A stretch of 50,355 bases of DNA from Balneolia bacterium (lineage in GTDB: Bacteria > Bacteroidota > Rhodothermia > Balneolales > Cyclonatronaceae), in assembly GCA_003566635.1 (NCBI GenBank), contig PXCK01000112.1:1-50355 (forward strand). The letters run 5' to 3'. The first letter of the stretch is position 1; every line of letters begins with the position of its first letter. The notes under the pieces are model-generated. The model had not been told where the DNA came from, made no database searches, and was given only the letters and a program-made list of their open reading frames with translations. The position numbers and the translations under genes are program-made. Shown in pieces: positions 19,345 through 30,219 of the stretch.

Positions 19345-19920
19345 ATGGAAAACCTGACCAAAGAAGACATTCAAAAGCAGAGTGATTTTCAAGATGAAAT
19401 GATCCCGCATTTGGATGCTATTTATAATTTTGCCTTACGTCTTACGGCAGATCCGAACGACGCTGAAGATTTGGTACAGGATACCATCGTGAAAGCCTTC
19501 CGTTTTTTTAATAGTTATGAAAAGGGTACGAATGCTAAAGCATGGTTATTTCGAATTCTTAAGAATTCCTACATTAATAACTACCGAAAAAAGTCTAAGC
19601 AACCTCATCAGGTAGATTATTCAGAAGTATCACAGTATTACGAAAGTGTTAGAAGCGAACAGTCTGAAACTACTGACTTGGAAGATTTGATGTATCGGGA
19701 AATGATGGATGATGACGTTACACGTGCTTTAACCGAACTTCCAGAAGATTTCCGAACTGTTGTTCTACTTTGCGATGTTGAGGGCTTTACATACGAAGAA
19801 ATAGCAAACATGCTCGACGTTCCTATTGGAACCATTCGCTCCCGCTTGCACAGAGGAAGGAATCTCCTTCGTGCACAATTGATGGAATACGCTGATAAGC
19901 GCGGCTATAACCGCGATTAA
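19345..19920 (+). CDS. RNA polymerase sigma factor, ECF (sigma-70 family)
   Basis: Region 2 DAEDLVQDTIVKAFRFFNSYEKGTNAKAWLFRILKNSYINNYRK; region 4 GFTYEEIANMLDVPIGTIRSRLHRGR. Confidence 0.92.
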   Translation: MENLTKEDIQKQSDFQDEMIPHLDAIYNFALRLTADPNDAEDLVQDTIVKAFRFFNSYEKGTNAKAWLFRILKNSYINNYRKKSKQPHQVDYSEVSQYYESVRSEQSETTDLEDLMYREMMDDDVTRALTELPEDFRTVVLLCDVEGFTYEEIANMLDVPIGTIRSRLHRGRNLLRAQLMEYADKRGYNRD

Positions 19921-21242
19921 ACGGTATCTAATTCAACATTTCTTGAAACAGGAAGTTCAATCCGGAATGTTGTTCCTTTTCCCGGTTCTGATGTATGAAC
20001 ATATATTGAACCTTTGTGGTATTCTTCAACAATTCTTCGAGCAAGACTTAAACCGAGGCCCCATCCTCTTTTCTTCGTGCTAAACCCAGGGCTAAATATT
20101 TCCTTAAAGTTCTTTTTCTCGATTCCTCTGCCATTATCTTCTAAGTCAATTAAAATTTTACCGGATTCATAACGAGAGGTTACTTTTACATAGAAATCCT
20201 TTTGACTTTCTGTTGATGCATCTATGGCATTTTTAATAAGGTTCTCTATAGCCCATTTAAAAAGCTCTTCATTTATTTCAGAGCGGGCATCCATGTCAAT
20301 ATCTGAAAATAGTCTGCCGCTTTGGTTTAATTGTGGCATCCTTCTCTGCATATACTCTGCTACATTTGCCAGAACAGGTCCAACGCGCATTTGCTTTAGT
20401 TCCGGTTCGGAACCTATTTTATTAAATCGCTCCGCTATACTCTGAAGTCGTACTATGTCTTTCTCAAGTTCATGGATAGTATTAAGGTTAGATTCGTCTT
20501 TTAGAGAATCTTTCAATAGTGCAGTCCACCCCATAAGGCTGGAAATTGGTGTACCTAATTGGTGAGCAGACTCACGGGCCATTCCAACCCACAAACTACT
20601 CTGCTCATTCCGTTTTATACTGCTTAAGCTTGCATAACCTAACCCAAGAAATAAAGCTAGCAAGCCAAATTGTATGTATGGAAATAATTTCAATGTTTGA
20701 ACAATGGCACTTTCTCCATAGTAAAAATATTGAATACTACTTGGGTTATCCTCATCTCCCACAAAAATTACTATCGGTTCGTTAAGAGCAGCATATTTAT
20801 CAATTAAGTCTGTGTCCAGATTTTGCTCAGATATATTTCTGTGGTGAAGAATATTTTGATTTTCATCTACTCCAATAGAGGGAATTTCAAACCGATTATT
20901 GATAATAAACTCATTGGCAATAAAATCTAAGGCGGCGTTACTAAGGTCGGAATTTGCTCGCTGTAATACTGCCGTCCATCTTAGTTTGGTATCATTTGCA
21001 AGAAGCGGGTGATTTTGTATTTCATCCATTACTTGCCCCAACTGATTTCGGGTTACCGGATATTGAGGGGATGAAGTATACTCCATTGCCTTTGCCCATA
21101 ATTCAATACTTTGACGCTCATTCTCACGAATTTTAATGATCAAATATTGTGTGTATGCAAATGAACCGATTGCGATACATATTAACAATGTGATTACAAA
21201 GATTTTAACCCGAAAAGAATTGGAAAAAGAACTTAGTTTCAT
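19917..21242 (-). CDS. Sensor histidine kinase
   Basis: H box ARESAHQLGTPISSLMGW; N/G boxes NLIKNAIDAS, DNGRGIEKKNF, GWGLGLSLARRIVEEYHKGSI. Confidence 0.9.
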   Translation of the reverse strand: MKLSSFSNSFRVKIFVITLLICIAIGSFAYTQYLIIKIRENERQSIELWAKAMEYTSSPQYPVTRNQLGQVMDEIQNHPLLANDTKLRWTAVLQRANSDLSNAALDFIANEFIINNRFEIPSIGVDENQNILHHRNISEQNLDTDLIDKYAALNEPIVIFVGDEDNPSSIQYFYYGESAIVQTLKLFPYIQFGLLALFLGLGYASLSSIKRNEQSSLWVGMARESAHQLGTPISSLMGWTALLKDSLKDESNLNTIHELEKDIVRLQSIAERFNKIGSEPELKQMRVGPVLANVAEYMQRRMPQLNQSGRLFSDIDMDARSEINEELFKWAIENLIKNAIDASTESQKDFYVKVTSRYESGKILIDLEDNGRGIEKKNFKEIFSPGFSTKKRGWGLGLSLARRIVEEYHKGSIYVHTSEPGKGTTFRIELPVSRNVELDTV

Positions 21243-21259
21243 TGTTCTTGAAATTGATT

Positions 21260-22390
21260 TTAATTTGATGAACCCGATATTTCAGGTCCGGCAGATACAG
21301 ATAAACTCTGATTTTTATCGGAGTTGAAATCTATTAACCCATTAAATGGCGAAATATTTGCTGATGTAATAAACGTTTGTCCATCATGATTATTCAAAAA
21401 ATTGGTTAATACTTGAATTTTTTGTGGGTCTAAATCGCCAAAAACATCGTCGAGCAAAAATATAGGTAAATCATCCATGATATCGTAGTACCAGGTGAGC
21501 TGAGACATTTTAAGTGCCAGTGCAAAAAGTCGGTGTTGTCCTTGTGAGCCAAATTTACGAATTTCCATTCCATCCAAAAGAAATACGAGTTCGTCTCTAT
21601 GAGGGCCAACTAAAGTAAGTTGGCGTTCCATCTCCTTTTCACGATTTTCTTCCAACTTTTTTAAAAAGGCAGATTTTATTGCTTCTTCTTCATCTGTTGG
21701 CTCACAGAATGTTTTATATTCAAAGGTTGGTTTTAACCGGATATTAGAGATTTGAGCATAATTATCTTCTAAATGAGTAGCAAAGTCTAAAAGAACCCTA
21801 TGACGCTTTGCGACAATTCGCGCTGTCGGTCCCGCTAACTGATGGTCCCATGCTTCTATCATAGCGAAAATGTTTCTTGTATTCCCAGATGATAATAATG
21901 AATTTCGCTGTCGCAGGATTTTTCTATAATCAATTAAATCAGCCAAATAATTTTTAGAATACTGGCTGATCATGGCATCCAAAAAAGCACGTCTTTCTGC
22001 CGGTCCTTCATTTGTTATTTTTTTATCCTCGGGACATAAGACAACAACCGGAACCGTACCAATTAAGTCCGATAGTTTGTCTAACGGGCTATCATTAACA
22101 AAAAACTTCTTTCCTTCTCCTCTGTTCCAAATACAACTTAAATTGAAAGGTTGTCGTAATGAACCGGCAATATTAGCATGGATTTCGAACGAAGACTCAC
22201 CTTGTTTAACCACGTAAGAATCTGAAGCTGTTACAAAACTTTTGCTCATACAAAGGTAATGTATTGCATCTACCAAATTGGTTTTTCCTACACCATTTGG
22301 TCCGGTAATTAAGTTAATACCATCCTTAAACGACACATGTGTATCGGTGTGGTTACGGAAGTTTTTTAAGGAGATGTTTGAAATTATCAT
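21260..22390 (-). CDS. recF: DNA replication and repair protein RecF (start revised from 22411)
   Basis: ISNISLKNFRNHTDTHVSFKDGINLITGPNGVGKTNLVDAIHYLCMSKSF; ABC/SMC signature and FLLDDVFGDLD Walker B. Confidence 0.93.
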   Translation of the reverse strand: MIISNISLKNFRNHTDTHVSFKDGINLITGPNGVGKTNLVDAIHYLCMSKSFVTASDSYVVKQGESSFEIHANIAGSLRQPFNLSCIWNRGEGKKFFVNDSPLDKLSDLIGTVPVVVLCPEDKKITNEGPAERRAFLDAMISQYSKNYLADLIDYRKILRQRNSLLSSGNTRNIFAMIEAWDHQLAGPTARIVAKRHRVLLDFATHLEDNYAQISNIRLKPTFEYKTFCEPTDEEEAIKSAFLKKLEENREKEMERQLTLVGPHRDELVFLLDGMEIRKFGSQGQHRLFALALKMSQLTWYYDIMDDLPIFLLDDVFGDLDPQKIQVLTNFLNNHDGQTFITSANISPFNGLIDFNSDKNQSLSVSAGPEISGSSN

Positions 22391-22394
22391 AACT

Positions 22395-22424
22395 AAAAAA
22401 TAAAGGCTCAATTATTGAGCCTTT
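22395..22424 (-). terminator. Rho-independent terminator after the RRM protein gene
   Basis: Minus-strand hairpin AAAGGCTCAATAATTGAGCCTTT followed by a T run. Confidence 0.75.
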
Positions 22425-22460
22425 AGTATAGTTTAGAATAAAAAAAGTATAATTCAAAAA

Positions 22461-22706
22461 TCAGGATTTAGGCCTGGCTTCGTTCACGATAAGTTTTCTC
22501 TCCTTAAATTCGGTATTATTTAATTTTTCGACGGCAACAGTGCCCTGTGCTTCATCTGCCATTTCAACAAAACCGAAACCTTTCGATTTTCCGGATTTGT
22601 TATCAGTAATTACAACAGCACTGGTAACCGTCCCAAAATAACCGAACAAGTTTTCAAGGTCTTTATCAGTAACTTCCCAAGCCAGATTTCCTACATAGAT
22701 ATTCAT
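22461..22706 (-). CDS. RRM-domain RNA-binding protein
   Basis: RNP2 IYVGNL and RNP1 KGFGFVEM. Confidence 0.93.
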   Translation of the reverse strand: MNIYVGNLAWEVTDKDLENLFGYFGTVTSAVVITDNKSGKSKGFGFVEMADEAQGTVAVEKLNNTEFKERKLIVNEARPKS

Positions 22707-22731
22707 AGTAAGTCCGGTTTAGAATTTATGT

Positions 22732-22759
22732 AAAAAGAGGGTCTTACAACCCTCTTTTT
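22732..22759 (-). terminator. Terminator hairpin between eno and the RRM gene
   Basis: AAAAAGAGGGTCTTACAACCCTCTTTTT. Confidence 0.75.
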
Positions 22760-22770
22760 ATTAATAAAAT

Positions 22771-24063
<1,293 letters not shown>

Positions 24064-24186
24064 TTAGTATTAAATTTATAAAATTGTGAAACACTGTAAT
24101 TTAACGCTTATTTGTCTTAAGTGTTAGTATTTTATGAATTATAAACAAGTTTTCTAATTTCTAACCAATTAATAGTATTTAGTAAT

Positions 24187-24861
24187 ATGCACCAAAAATT
24201 TATCGCATACGACATAGACGGAACCCTACTCAAAGTTGAATCCAATTACACTCGTAAACTTATTAAAAATCTTTTTGAACGATATGGGGTTGAAGAGTTT
24301 AAAGAAGATGCCCGCACATTTGCCGGAAGGACTGACTTTGATATTTTTTCCGGATTGATTGAAGCCAATGGCTTTGATTTATCTGTTTTTGATGAACTGA
24401 AACTTGCCTATACATCATTATTGGATGAAACCCTACAATCGGCACATGTGGAAAGTATAAACGGTGTGAATGAATCCATTTCCTTCTTTACAGATAATGA
24501 AATTCCTATAGGTTTATTAACCGGTAATTTTGAACGTTCTGCATATATAAAGTTAAATCGTGGAGGTTTGGATAAGCACTTTTCTACCGGTGTGTTTGGC
24601 TGTAATCACGGTGACAGACGCATGTTGGCCGAAGAAGGTATTGAACTGGCAAGAGCTTATATAGGTAGTAGTTTCGAACCTAAAGATTTAATAATTGTTG
24701 GTGATACTCCTCACGATATTCACTGCGCTCAACATGTTGGGGCTACAGCTGTAGCTGTTACAACCGGATATTATAGTAGGGAAGAGTTAAAGTCGCACAA
24801 ACCTGATGTTCTTTTGGATTCCTTGTCTGATACCGAAATGTGGTTTTCATCTGTTCAATGA
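24187..24861 (+). CDS. HAD-family hydrolase
   Basis: AYDIDGTLLKVES; LLTGNF; IIVGDTPHDIHCA. Confidence 0.9.
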   Translation: MHQKFIAYDIDGTLLKVESNYTRKLIKNLFERYGVEEFKEDARTFAGRTDFDIFSGLIEANGFDLSVFDELKLAYTSLLDETLQSAHVESINGVNESISFFTDNEIPIGLLTGNFERSAYIKLNRGGLDKHFSTGVFGCNHGDRRMLAEEGIELARAYIGSSFEPKDLIIVGDTPHDIHCAQHVGATAVAVTTGYYSREELKSHKPDVLLDSLSDTEMWFSSVQ

Positions 24862-25637
24862 ATCCGATAACCGAATTTCATAGAATTAACGAGTTTGATA
24901 CCGAGATAGTCAAGTATAACCCAAAGGTGAAAAATATCATCGTTGCACTACATGGTTTTGGAGGATCGGCCGGTACTTTTAGAAATTTTGGCAAAATTCT
25001 ACCCGAAACGCATTCGCTTTGGTCTGTTTCCTTACCTTGGCATGGTAATACAAAACAACTCCATAAAGATTCGTTATTAGACGGACAGACATTTGCGAAC
25101 GATTTAGCGGATTTCATTCGTAAAGAGGCAAATAACAAAATTACCCTGTTAGCACACTCCTTTGGGGCACGAATTGCTGCAATCTTAGCCGTTAATCACC
25201 CGAATTTGATAAAAAAGTTAGTTTTTATTGCACCCGGGGGGTTTTATAAACCGGAGGATTTTATGTTTAGGTTTTTATCATCACCTTTGTGCAGATTTAT
25301 ATCCAAGCGAGATTTTGTATTATCAGCAGTTACCGGATTTTTGATTCCGGGTATAAAAGGAGCAAAAAAAGAAAAAGCAATCATTGCACTTAGAAATATT
25401 GGTCAGTCATTTAAAACGGTAAATGTCAAAAAACTGGGTATAGTTGACCATTTAAAAACTTTTGATTTTGATTTTCTGCTCATACTGGGTACCAAGGATA
25501 GACTGTTACCAACAAGCTATGCTCCCAAAATTACACGCTATTTTAAAAATGCTAGTTTTGTATCAATAGATGGTAGCGGACATTTACCAATGGTTGACAA
25601 TCCTAAAAAAGTAATGGAAGTTATTACGGAAGAATAG
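24840..25637 (+). CDS. Alpha/beta hydrolase
   Basis: LHGFGGSAGTF; nucleophile elbow AHSFGARIA; GTKDRLLP; DGSGHLPMVDNP. Confidence 0.9.
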   Translation: MVFICSMNPITEFHRINEFDTEIVKYNPKVKNIIVALHGFGGSAGTFRNFGKILPETHSLWSVSLPWHGNTKQLHKDSLLDGQTFANDLADFIRKEANNKITLLAHSFGARIAAILAVNHPNLIKKLVFIAPGGFYKPEDFMFRFLSSPLCRFISKRDFVLSAVTGFLIPGIKGAKKEKAIIALRNIGQSFKTVNVKKLGIVDHLKTFDFDFLLILGTKDRLLPTSYAPKITRYFKNASFVSIDGSGHLPMVDNPKKVMEVITEE

Positions 25638-26094
25638 TAAAAGGCTTAGTAGTTCGCTGATTTATAAAGACGGGATTCTCAAAATCTTTGGTATGGTAGA
25701 GATAAACGGCAATACGGTAAGTTTTACCTACTTCAAGAACTTCACTATCAGACATTAAGGTTGGCGCATCAATAGAATCGCCATCCGGTAGACTTATAGT
25801 ATGTAAACGTGGATATGGACCTATACCGGGAAAACTATACCAAATGCCAAGAGATTCCCATTTACCATTATTCAATACCTTTAAATATGAATTAACGGGC
25901 CAGAATGTATATAAGTCAGTACCGGATATATTCGTAAAACTTGCATATATAGGTTCAGCAGCGGCATAGCTGAATTCGGTACCATTTATCTGTGTTTCTA
26001 CAGCATCATCATATGTTGTACCACCAAGCAGGTTACACCCGGCAACCATCACTCCGAGTAGTACAATCAATACATGTTTGTAGGCTTTTTTCAT
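25624..26094 (-). CDS. Putative lipoprotein, tandem paralogue 1
   Basis: Lipobox VMVAGC; shared core FSYAAAEPIYASFTNISGTDLY...LEVGKTYRIAVYLYHTKDF...QRTTKPFTILP. Confidence 0.75.
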   Translation of the reverse strand: MKKAYKHVLIVLLGVMVAGCNLLGGTTYDDAVETQINGTEFSYAAAEPIYASFTNISGTDLYTFWPVNSYLKVLNNGKWESLGIWYSFPGIGPYPRLHTISLPDGDSIDAPTLMSDSEVLEVGKTYRIAVYLYHTKDFENPVFINQRTTKPFTILP

Positions 26095-26103
26095 AAGTAC
26101 AAA

Positions 26104-26559
26104 TCAAGGAAGAATAGTAAAGGGCTCGGTTGTTCGTTGGGATAAATGAACGGGATCATCAAAATCTTTAGTATGGTAGAGATAAACGCCAATACGATAA
26201 GTTTTACCTACTTCAAGAACTTCACTATCAGACATTAAGGTTGGTGCATCAATAGTTTCACCATCCGAAAGGGTTATATTATATGGCATTCCAAAAGTTC
26301 CATACCAAAAACCATGCATTTCCCATTTCCCTTTATTCAATACCTCTAAATGAGTGTTAAGAGGCAAGAATGAATATAAATCAGTACCGGATATGTTCGT
26401 AAAACTTGCATCTATGGGTTCAGCAGCGGTTTGACTGAATTCGGTACCATTTATCTGTGTTTCTACAACATCATAATATGTTGTACCACCAATCAGGTTA
26501 CACCCGGCAACCATCACTCCGAGTAGAACAATCAATACATGTTTGCAGGGTTTTTTCAT
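26104..26559 (-). CDS. Putative lipoprotein, tandem paralogue 2
   Basis: Near-identical lipoprotein leader and core to paralogue 1, also at DNA level. Confidence 0.75.
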   Translation of the reverse strand: MKKPCKHVLIVLLGVMVAGCNLIGGTTYYDVVETQINGTEFSQTAAEPIDASFTNISGTDLYSFLPLNTHLEVLNKGKWEMHGFWYGTFGMPYNITLSDGETIDAPTLMSDSEVLEVGKTYRIGVYLYHTKDFDDPVHLSQRTTEPFTILP

Positions 26560-26568
26560 AAGTACAAA

Positions 26569-27024
26569 TCAAGGAAGGATGTTAAAAGGCTTGGTAGTTC
26601 GCTGCGATAAATGGACGCGATCATCAAAATCTTTGGTATGATAAAATAAAACTGCAATACGGTATGTTTTCCCAACTTCGAGGACCAATTCATCAGATTT
26701 TAAACCTGAGTACATTATTCCCTCATTTTCTAAAGGAACAAGATACGGTCCTACCAGGGGATGAATATACCATGGACCAATGGTCTTCCAGTTGCCGTTT
26801 TCTAAAACCTGGATGTAAGATGGGGCAGGTTGAGCGTAGTAAAGATCATCGCTAGAGATATTTTTAAAACTAGCTGAAATGGCCTCCGAGGCCGCATGAC
26901 TAAACTCTGTACCGTTAATTTGTACTTCTAAAGTTTCGTAATACGAAGTACCACCAATTAGATTACAACCGGTAATCAATACTCCTAGGAGCATGATTAA
27001 TAAATATTTAGCCATATACTTCAT
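26569..27024 (-). CDS. Putative lipoprotein, tandem paralogue 3
   Basis: Lipobox LITGC; same core and C-terminus QRTTKPFNILP. Confidence 0.75.
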   Translation of the reverse strand: MKYMAKYLLIMLLGVLITGCNLIGGTSYYETLEVQINGTEFSHAASEAISASFKNISSDDLYYAQPAPSYIQVLENGNWKTIGPWYIHPLVGPYLVPLENEGIMYSGLKSDELVLEVGKTYRIAVLFYHTKDFDDRVHLSQRTTKPFNILP

Positions 27025-27081
27025 ACAACCAAATTACGTGATAAAGAGTTATGGGTCAAGCGAGGAGTTCTATTCACTTAG

Positions 27082-27531
27082 CTAAGGCGTAATAAAAAAA
27101 GTCTCTGTAGAACTTTGTGATTTATTGACCGGGTCTTCTTCATCCCTTGAATAGAGAGTGTGCAGAACGATTCTGTATTTTCCGCCAACTTCAAAAAATA
27201 CATCATTGGTTTGCAAGGTTGTTGAATAGGTACTTTCAACAGGGAAATCAATAATATGGGGAATTCCCGCTGTTACGTGCCATGTACCAATAAATTCCCA
27301 ATTACCATTTTCAAAACTTTCGAGGTATGCTCGTAAAACACCCATGTATAAGTCTTTATCTGATACATTGGTGAAGGTTACATTAATAACTTCCTTTGCA
27401 GATAGACTAAATTCCAGCTTATTTATTTTGGAATCAATTATTACCGGTAATTCTGTACTGTCTAGTAAATTACACCCGGCAATTGAAACTGCTAGTAAGA
27501 AAATCACACCATATTTAAAGCAACTCCTCAT
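27082..27531 (-). CDS. Putative lipoprotein, tandem paralogue 4 (divergent)
   Basis: Lipobox SIAGC; SAKEVINVTFTNVSDKDLY and QSSTETFFITP align with the other three. Confidence 0.7.
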   Translation of the reverse strand: MRSCFKYGVIFLLAVSIAGCNLLDSTELPVIIDSKINKLEFSLSAKEVINVTFTNVSDKDLYMGVLRAYLESFENGNWEFIGTWHVTAGIPHIIDFPVESTYSTTLQTNDVFFEVGGKYRIVLHTLYSRDEEDPVNKSQSSTETFFITP

Positions 27532-27550
27532 ACATATTAAGCTACATTAT

Positions 27551-28369
27551 TTACCACATACCACCAAACATTAATGTAATTGTTGGAGTGAGATACCATT
27601 TATCGGCCGAAAATCCGCCACCTATTTCGCGACCAACAACTCTACCTTCAAAAACCTGGATACTATTAGGCTCCATTATTTGCAAACCATTTGGGTAATA
27701 TAAAATGTTAACCCCAAATTCTAATGATGTAAGAGTACTGAAACCTGAACCAAAATCTACACTTGCAGATATTTTGCCGGCATATCCCCAAACAATTTCA
27801 CCGTCGCTCCAACCTTGGAAAACATCATTTATTTGTCGGTCATTAATACGTACCCCTAAAGGCAACCCATCAGGATTTTGAGCGTTAGGGAAGTTTTCAG
27901 CTGTGAATAGAACATCTTCAAAATAAGGGTAAACAAAAGTGAACGCAGGTCCCGCCATACCCTGCAAATAAATTCTAAAATTATCTTCTATATAGCGTGA
28001 TAAAATGCGATGTCTAACCCCTGTTAGGACTGGAAAGGATAGTACTCTATTGAATTTATTAGGTATTATTTGCTGCCCAAAAAAGCTAAAAAAAGCTTGT
28101 TCTCTGGAATCTTTAACATTGGTAATTTGGAGCTCAAAAGCCAATTCCGTCATAGGAGACAACACTCTGCGGTATTGTCCGCCAATTCCAAACCCATAAT
28201 TAGTAATATTCAAGTTTAAAGTAGCTCCGTTTCTAAGATCGAAATCTAAAGGTGAAACAGGCTGACTTGCGGGGCGAATATCAGGTTCAATATATTGTGC
28301 TTGCAAACTGCTTGCAGTTAATAGTAAAGTTGCAAAGACGAAACTTGATATTAAAAATGTTAATTTCAT
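27551..28369 (-). CDS. Outer-membrane-like hypothetical protein
   Basis: Signal peptide and beta-rich sequence with terminal aromatic residue (FGGMW). Confidence 0.6.
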   Translation of the reverse strand: MKLTFLISSFVFATLLLTASSLQAQYIEPDIRPASQPVSPLDFDLRNGATLNLNITNYGFGIGGQYRRVLSPMTELAFELQITNVKDSREQAFFSFFGQQIIPNKFNRVLSFPVLTGVRHRILSRYIEDNFRIYLQGMAGPAFTFVYPYFEDVLFTAENFPNAQNPDGLPLGVRINDRQINDVFQGWSDGEIVWGYAGKISASVDFGSGFSTLTSLEFGVNILYYPNGLQIMEPNSIQVFEGRVVGREIGGGFSADKWYLTPTITLMFGGMW

Positions 28370-28596
28370 TCTTTAATGCGGTTTTTTTGAGATAAACTTT
28401 TGGTATAATCAAAAGTTTTTTTATAATGACTAAATTTTTAAACAGGCTACCAACGTTCAGGTACTGTTTTATTGAACGCAATATATCCAAATACGTTCAC
28501 AAAATATTTAAATTAAGTTGAATATTTTGAATAATACGGTTTTAACGAACCGTTTTGTTCAATCTTATTCTGAAACGCATATACAACATTTAAGGT

Positions 28597-28995
28597 ATGG
28601 ATTCAGTAAGAAAATTTTTATTGTTTGGTCCGGAAGATTCACTCCAAAGGCTGGGGTCGGTTCTTGTTGCAGACACAAAACCGCAATACACTTTCCAATA
28701 TATAAATGAGTCGAATAAAGATAAGGTTTATGTATATAATTACGAGGAACATCAAAAACTCATAAATTCCAGCACCACCGTTACACTTGTTATTCTTGAA
28801 CAAAGTGATCGTGTGGTCATTGATTTTATTGTAACAGGTGGCCGAATGGGCTTTAGAGGTAGTTCTTACTCCAACGATACCGCAGAAGCATTAATTCAAG
28901 ATACCGTATATGATTATCTGATTGATTTTAGCCGAAGACACGGTCTCACTATGCAAGAAACCAAACCTACTGAAAACCCGGAACCGGATGCCTGA
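28597..28995 (+). CDS. Hypothetical protein overlapping prmC
   Basis: Complete ORF whose end overlaps the prmC ATG; no family recognised. Confidence 0.6.
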   Translation: MDSVRKFLLFGPEDSLQRLGSVLVADTKPQYTFQYINESNKDKVYVYNYEEHQKLINSSTTVTLVILEQSDRVVIDFIVTGGRMGFRGSSYSNDTAEALIQDTVYDYLIDFSRRHGLTMQETKPTENPEPDA

Positions 28996-29863
28996 TAAAG
29001 AGATTCGCTCCGAGTGGAGTGTTCTCAAAATGCTGGAGTGGGCTACCGATTACCTTACCGAAAAAAATGTTAATACACCGAGATTAAGCGTTGAGCTATT
29101 GCTTGCGGAGGTTCTCTCGTGTAAACGTCTGGATTTGTACTTAATGTACGAACGCCCTTTAAACAATGAGGAACTAGCAAACTTTAAACCCATGTTGCTC
29201 AGGCGAGCCAAACACGAACCAATCCAATACATTACCGGATGGACAAACTTTTTTGGATTGCGGGTTGATGTAAGCCCATCTACTCTTATACCCAGACCTG
29301 AAACAGAGCAACTTGTAGAACTTTTTCTTGAACTACATAAAGATCAAGATACTGGTGCTGTTCTGGATATTGGAACCGGGTCGGGTTGTATTGCTTTAGC
29401 TATCAAACAAGAAAAACCAAATTGGAATGTATTTGGGTTTGATATTTCTGATGAAGCGTTGAAAATGGCAAGAAAGAATGCAGATGTTTTAAATCTTGAT
29501 GTGCACTTTTTTAGAGATGATTTATTTAACCCCAAACAAATTCCAAACCTTTCATTCGATTGCATTATATCCAACCCACCATACATACACCCTGCCGAAA
29601 AGAATACTATTGATATCGAAGTAAAAAGCTATGAGCCATCTATTGCCCTATTTCACGAAGATGTTGATAGTGTGTATGCAGCTATTGAAAAATGCGCCTC
29701 TCAAAAACTCAAAAGTGAGGGATTTGCATTAATGGAGCTTAATGAAAACCGAACTTCTGAATCACTGTCAGTATTTGATACTTCTAACTGGGCAAAAAAC
29801 ATCAAAAAAGACTATTCCAACAAAGACCGCATGCTTGTTTGCACACTTAAAAAGCACACATAA
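28988..29863 (+). CDS. prmC: Peptide chain release factor N5-glutamine methyltransferase (start revised from 28922)
   Basis: DIGTGSGCIALAIKQEKP and IISNPPYI motifs; N-terminal LLLAEVLSCKRLDLYL. Confidence 0.93.
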   Translation: MPDKEIRSEWSVLKMLEWATDYLTEKNVNTPRLSVELLLAEVLSCKRLDLYLMYERPLNNEELANFKPMLLRRAKHEPIQYITGWTNFFGLRVDVSPSTLIPRPETEQLVELFLELHKDQDTGAVLDIGTGSGCIALAIKQEKPNWNVFGFDISDEALKMARKNADVLNLDVHFFRDDLFNPKQIPNLSFDCIISNPPYIHPAEKNTIDIEVKSYEPSIALFHEDVDSVYAAIEKCASQKLKSEGFALMELNENRTSESLSVFDTSNWAKNIKKDYSNKDRMLVCTLKKHT

Positions 29864-30219
29864 TAAATTGTGGAAAACTTGTCGATAAGTTTTTTTTAGT
29901 AGACTGACTTATGCCTCCAACTCGTAAAAACCTATGTTAAGGCAATATTAACACGTGTCAAGTTAAATTTTTGTCGATATATATATTTTAAATATCCTAT
30001 TGATTAATTTAAGCTTACACCTGTTAGCTAAATGTGGATAACTTGTTGGAATGAGTAAATCCATTTTTTGACATAATCCAAAAATATCCTCATTTTACCT
30101 ACAGATAATGAGACGTATTTACTTCTCCGGCTTGTGGATAACTTCAAGTTTAAATACCGTCGATAAACTTTTAAAAATAATTTTATAACGTATTTTTTTC
30201 TTACATGGAGGTTGTATAG
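29864..30219. other. Probable chromosomal replication origin (oriC): DnaA boxes plus AT-rich stretch upstream of dnaA
   Basis: TGTGGATAA at 30033-30041 and 30133-30141; near boxes TGTGGAAAA 29869-29877, TGTCGATAA 29880-29888, CGTCGATAA 30158-30166; AT-rich segment ~29970-30015. Confidence 0.75.

Noticed and set aside
28395-28423. Terminator AACTTTTGGTATAATCAAAAGTTTTTTT on + strand
   Set aside because: No + strand gene immediately upstream; lies in the 5' region of a - strand gene, so function is unclear and it was not listed as a terminator.
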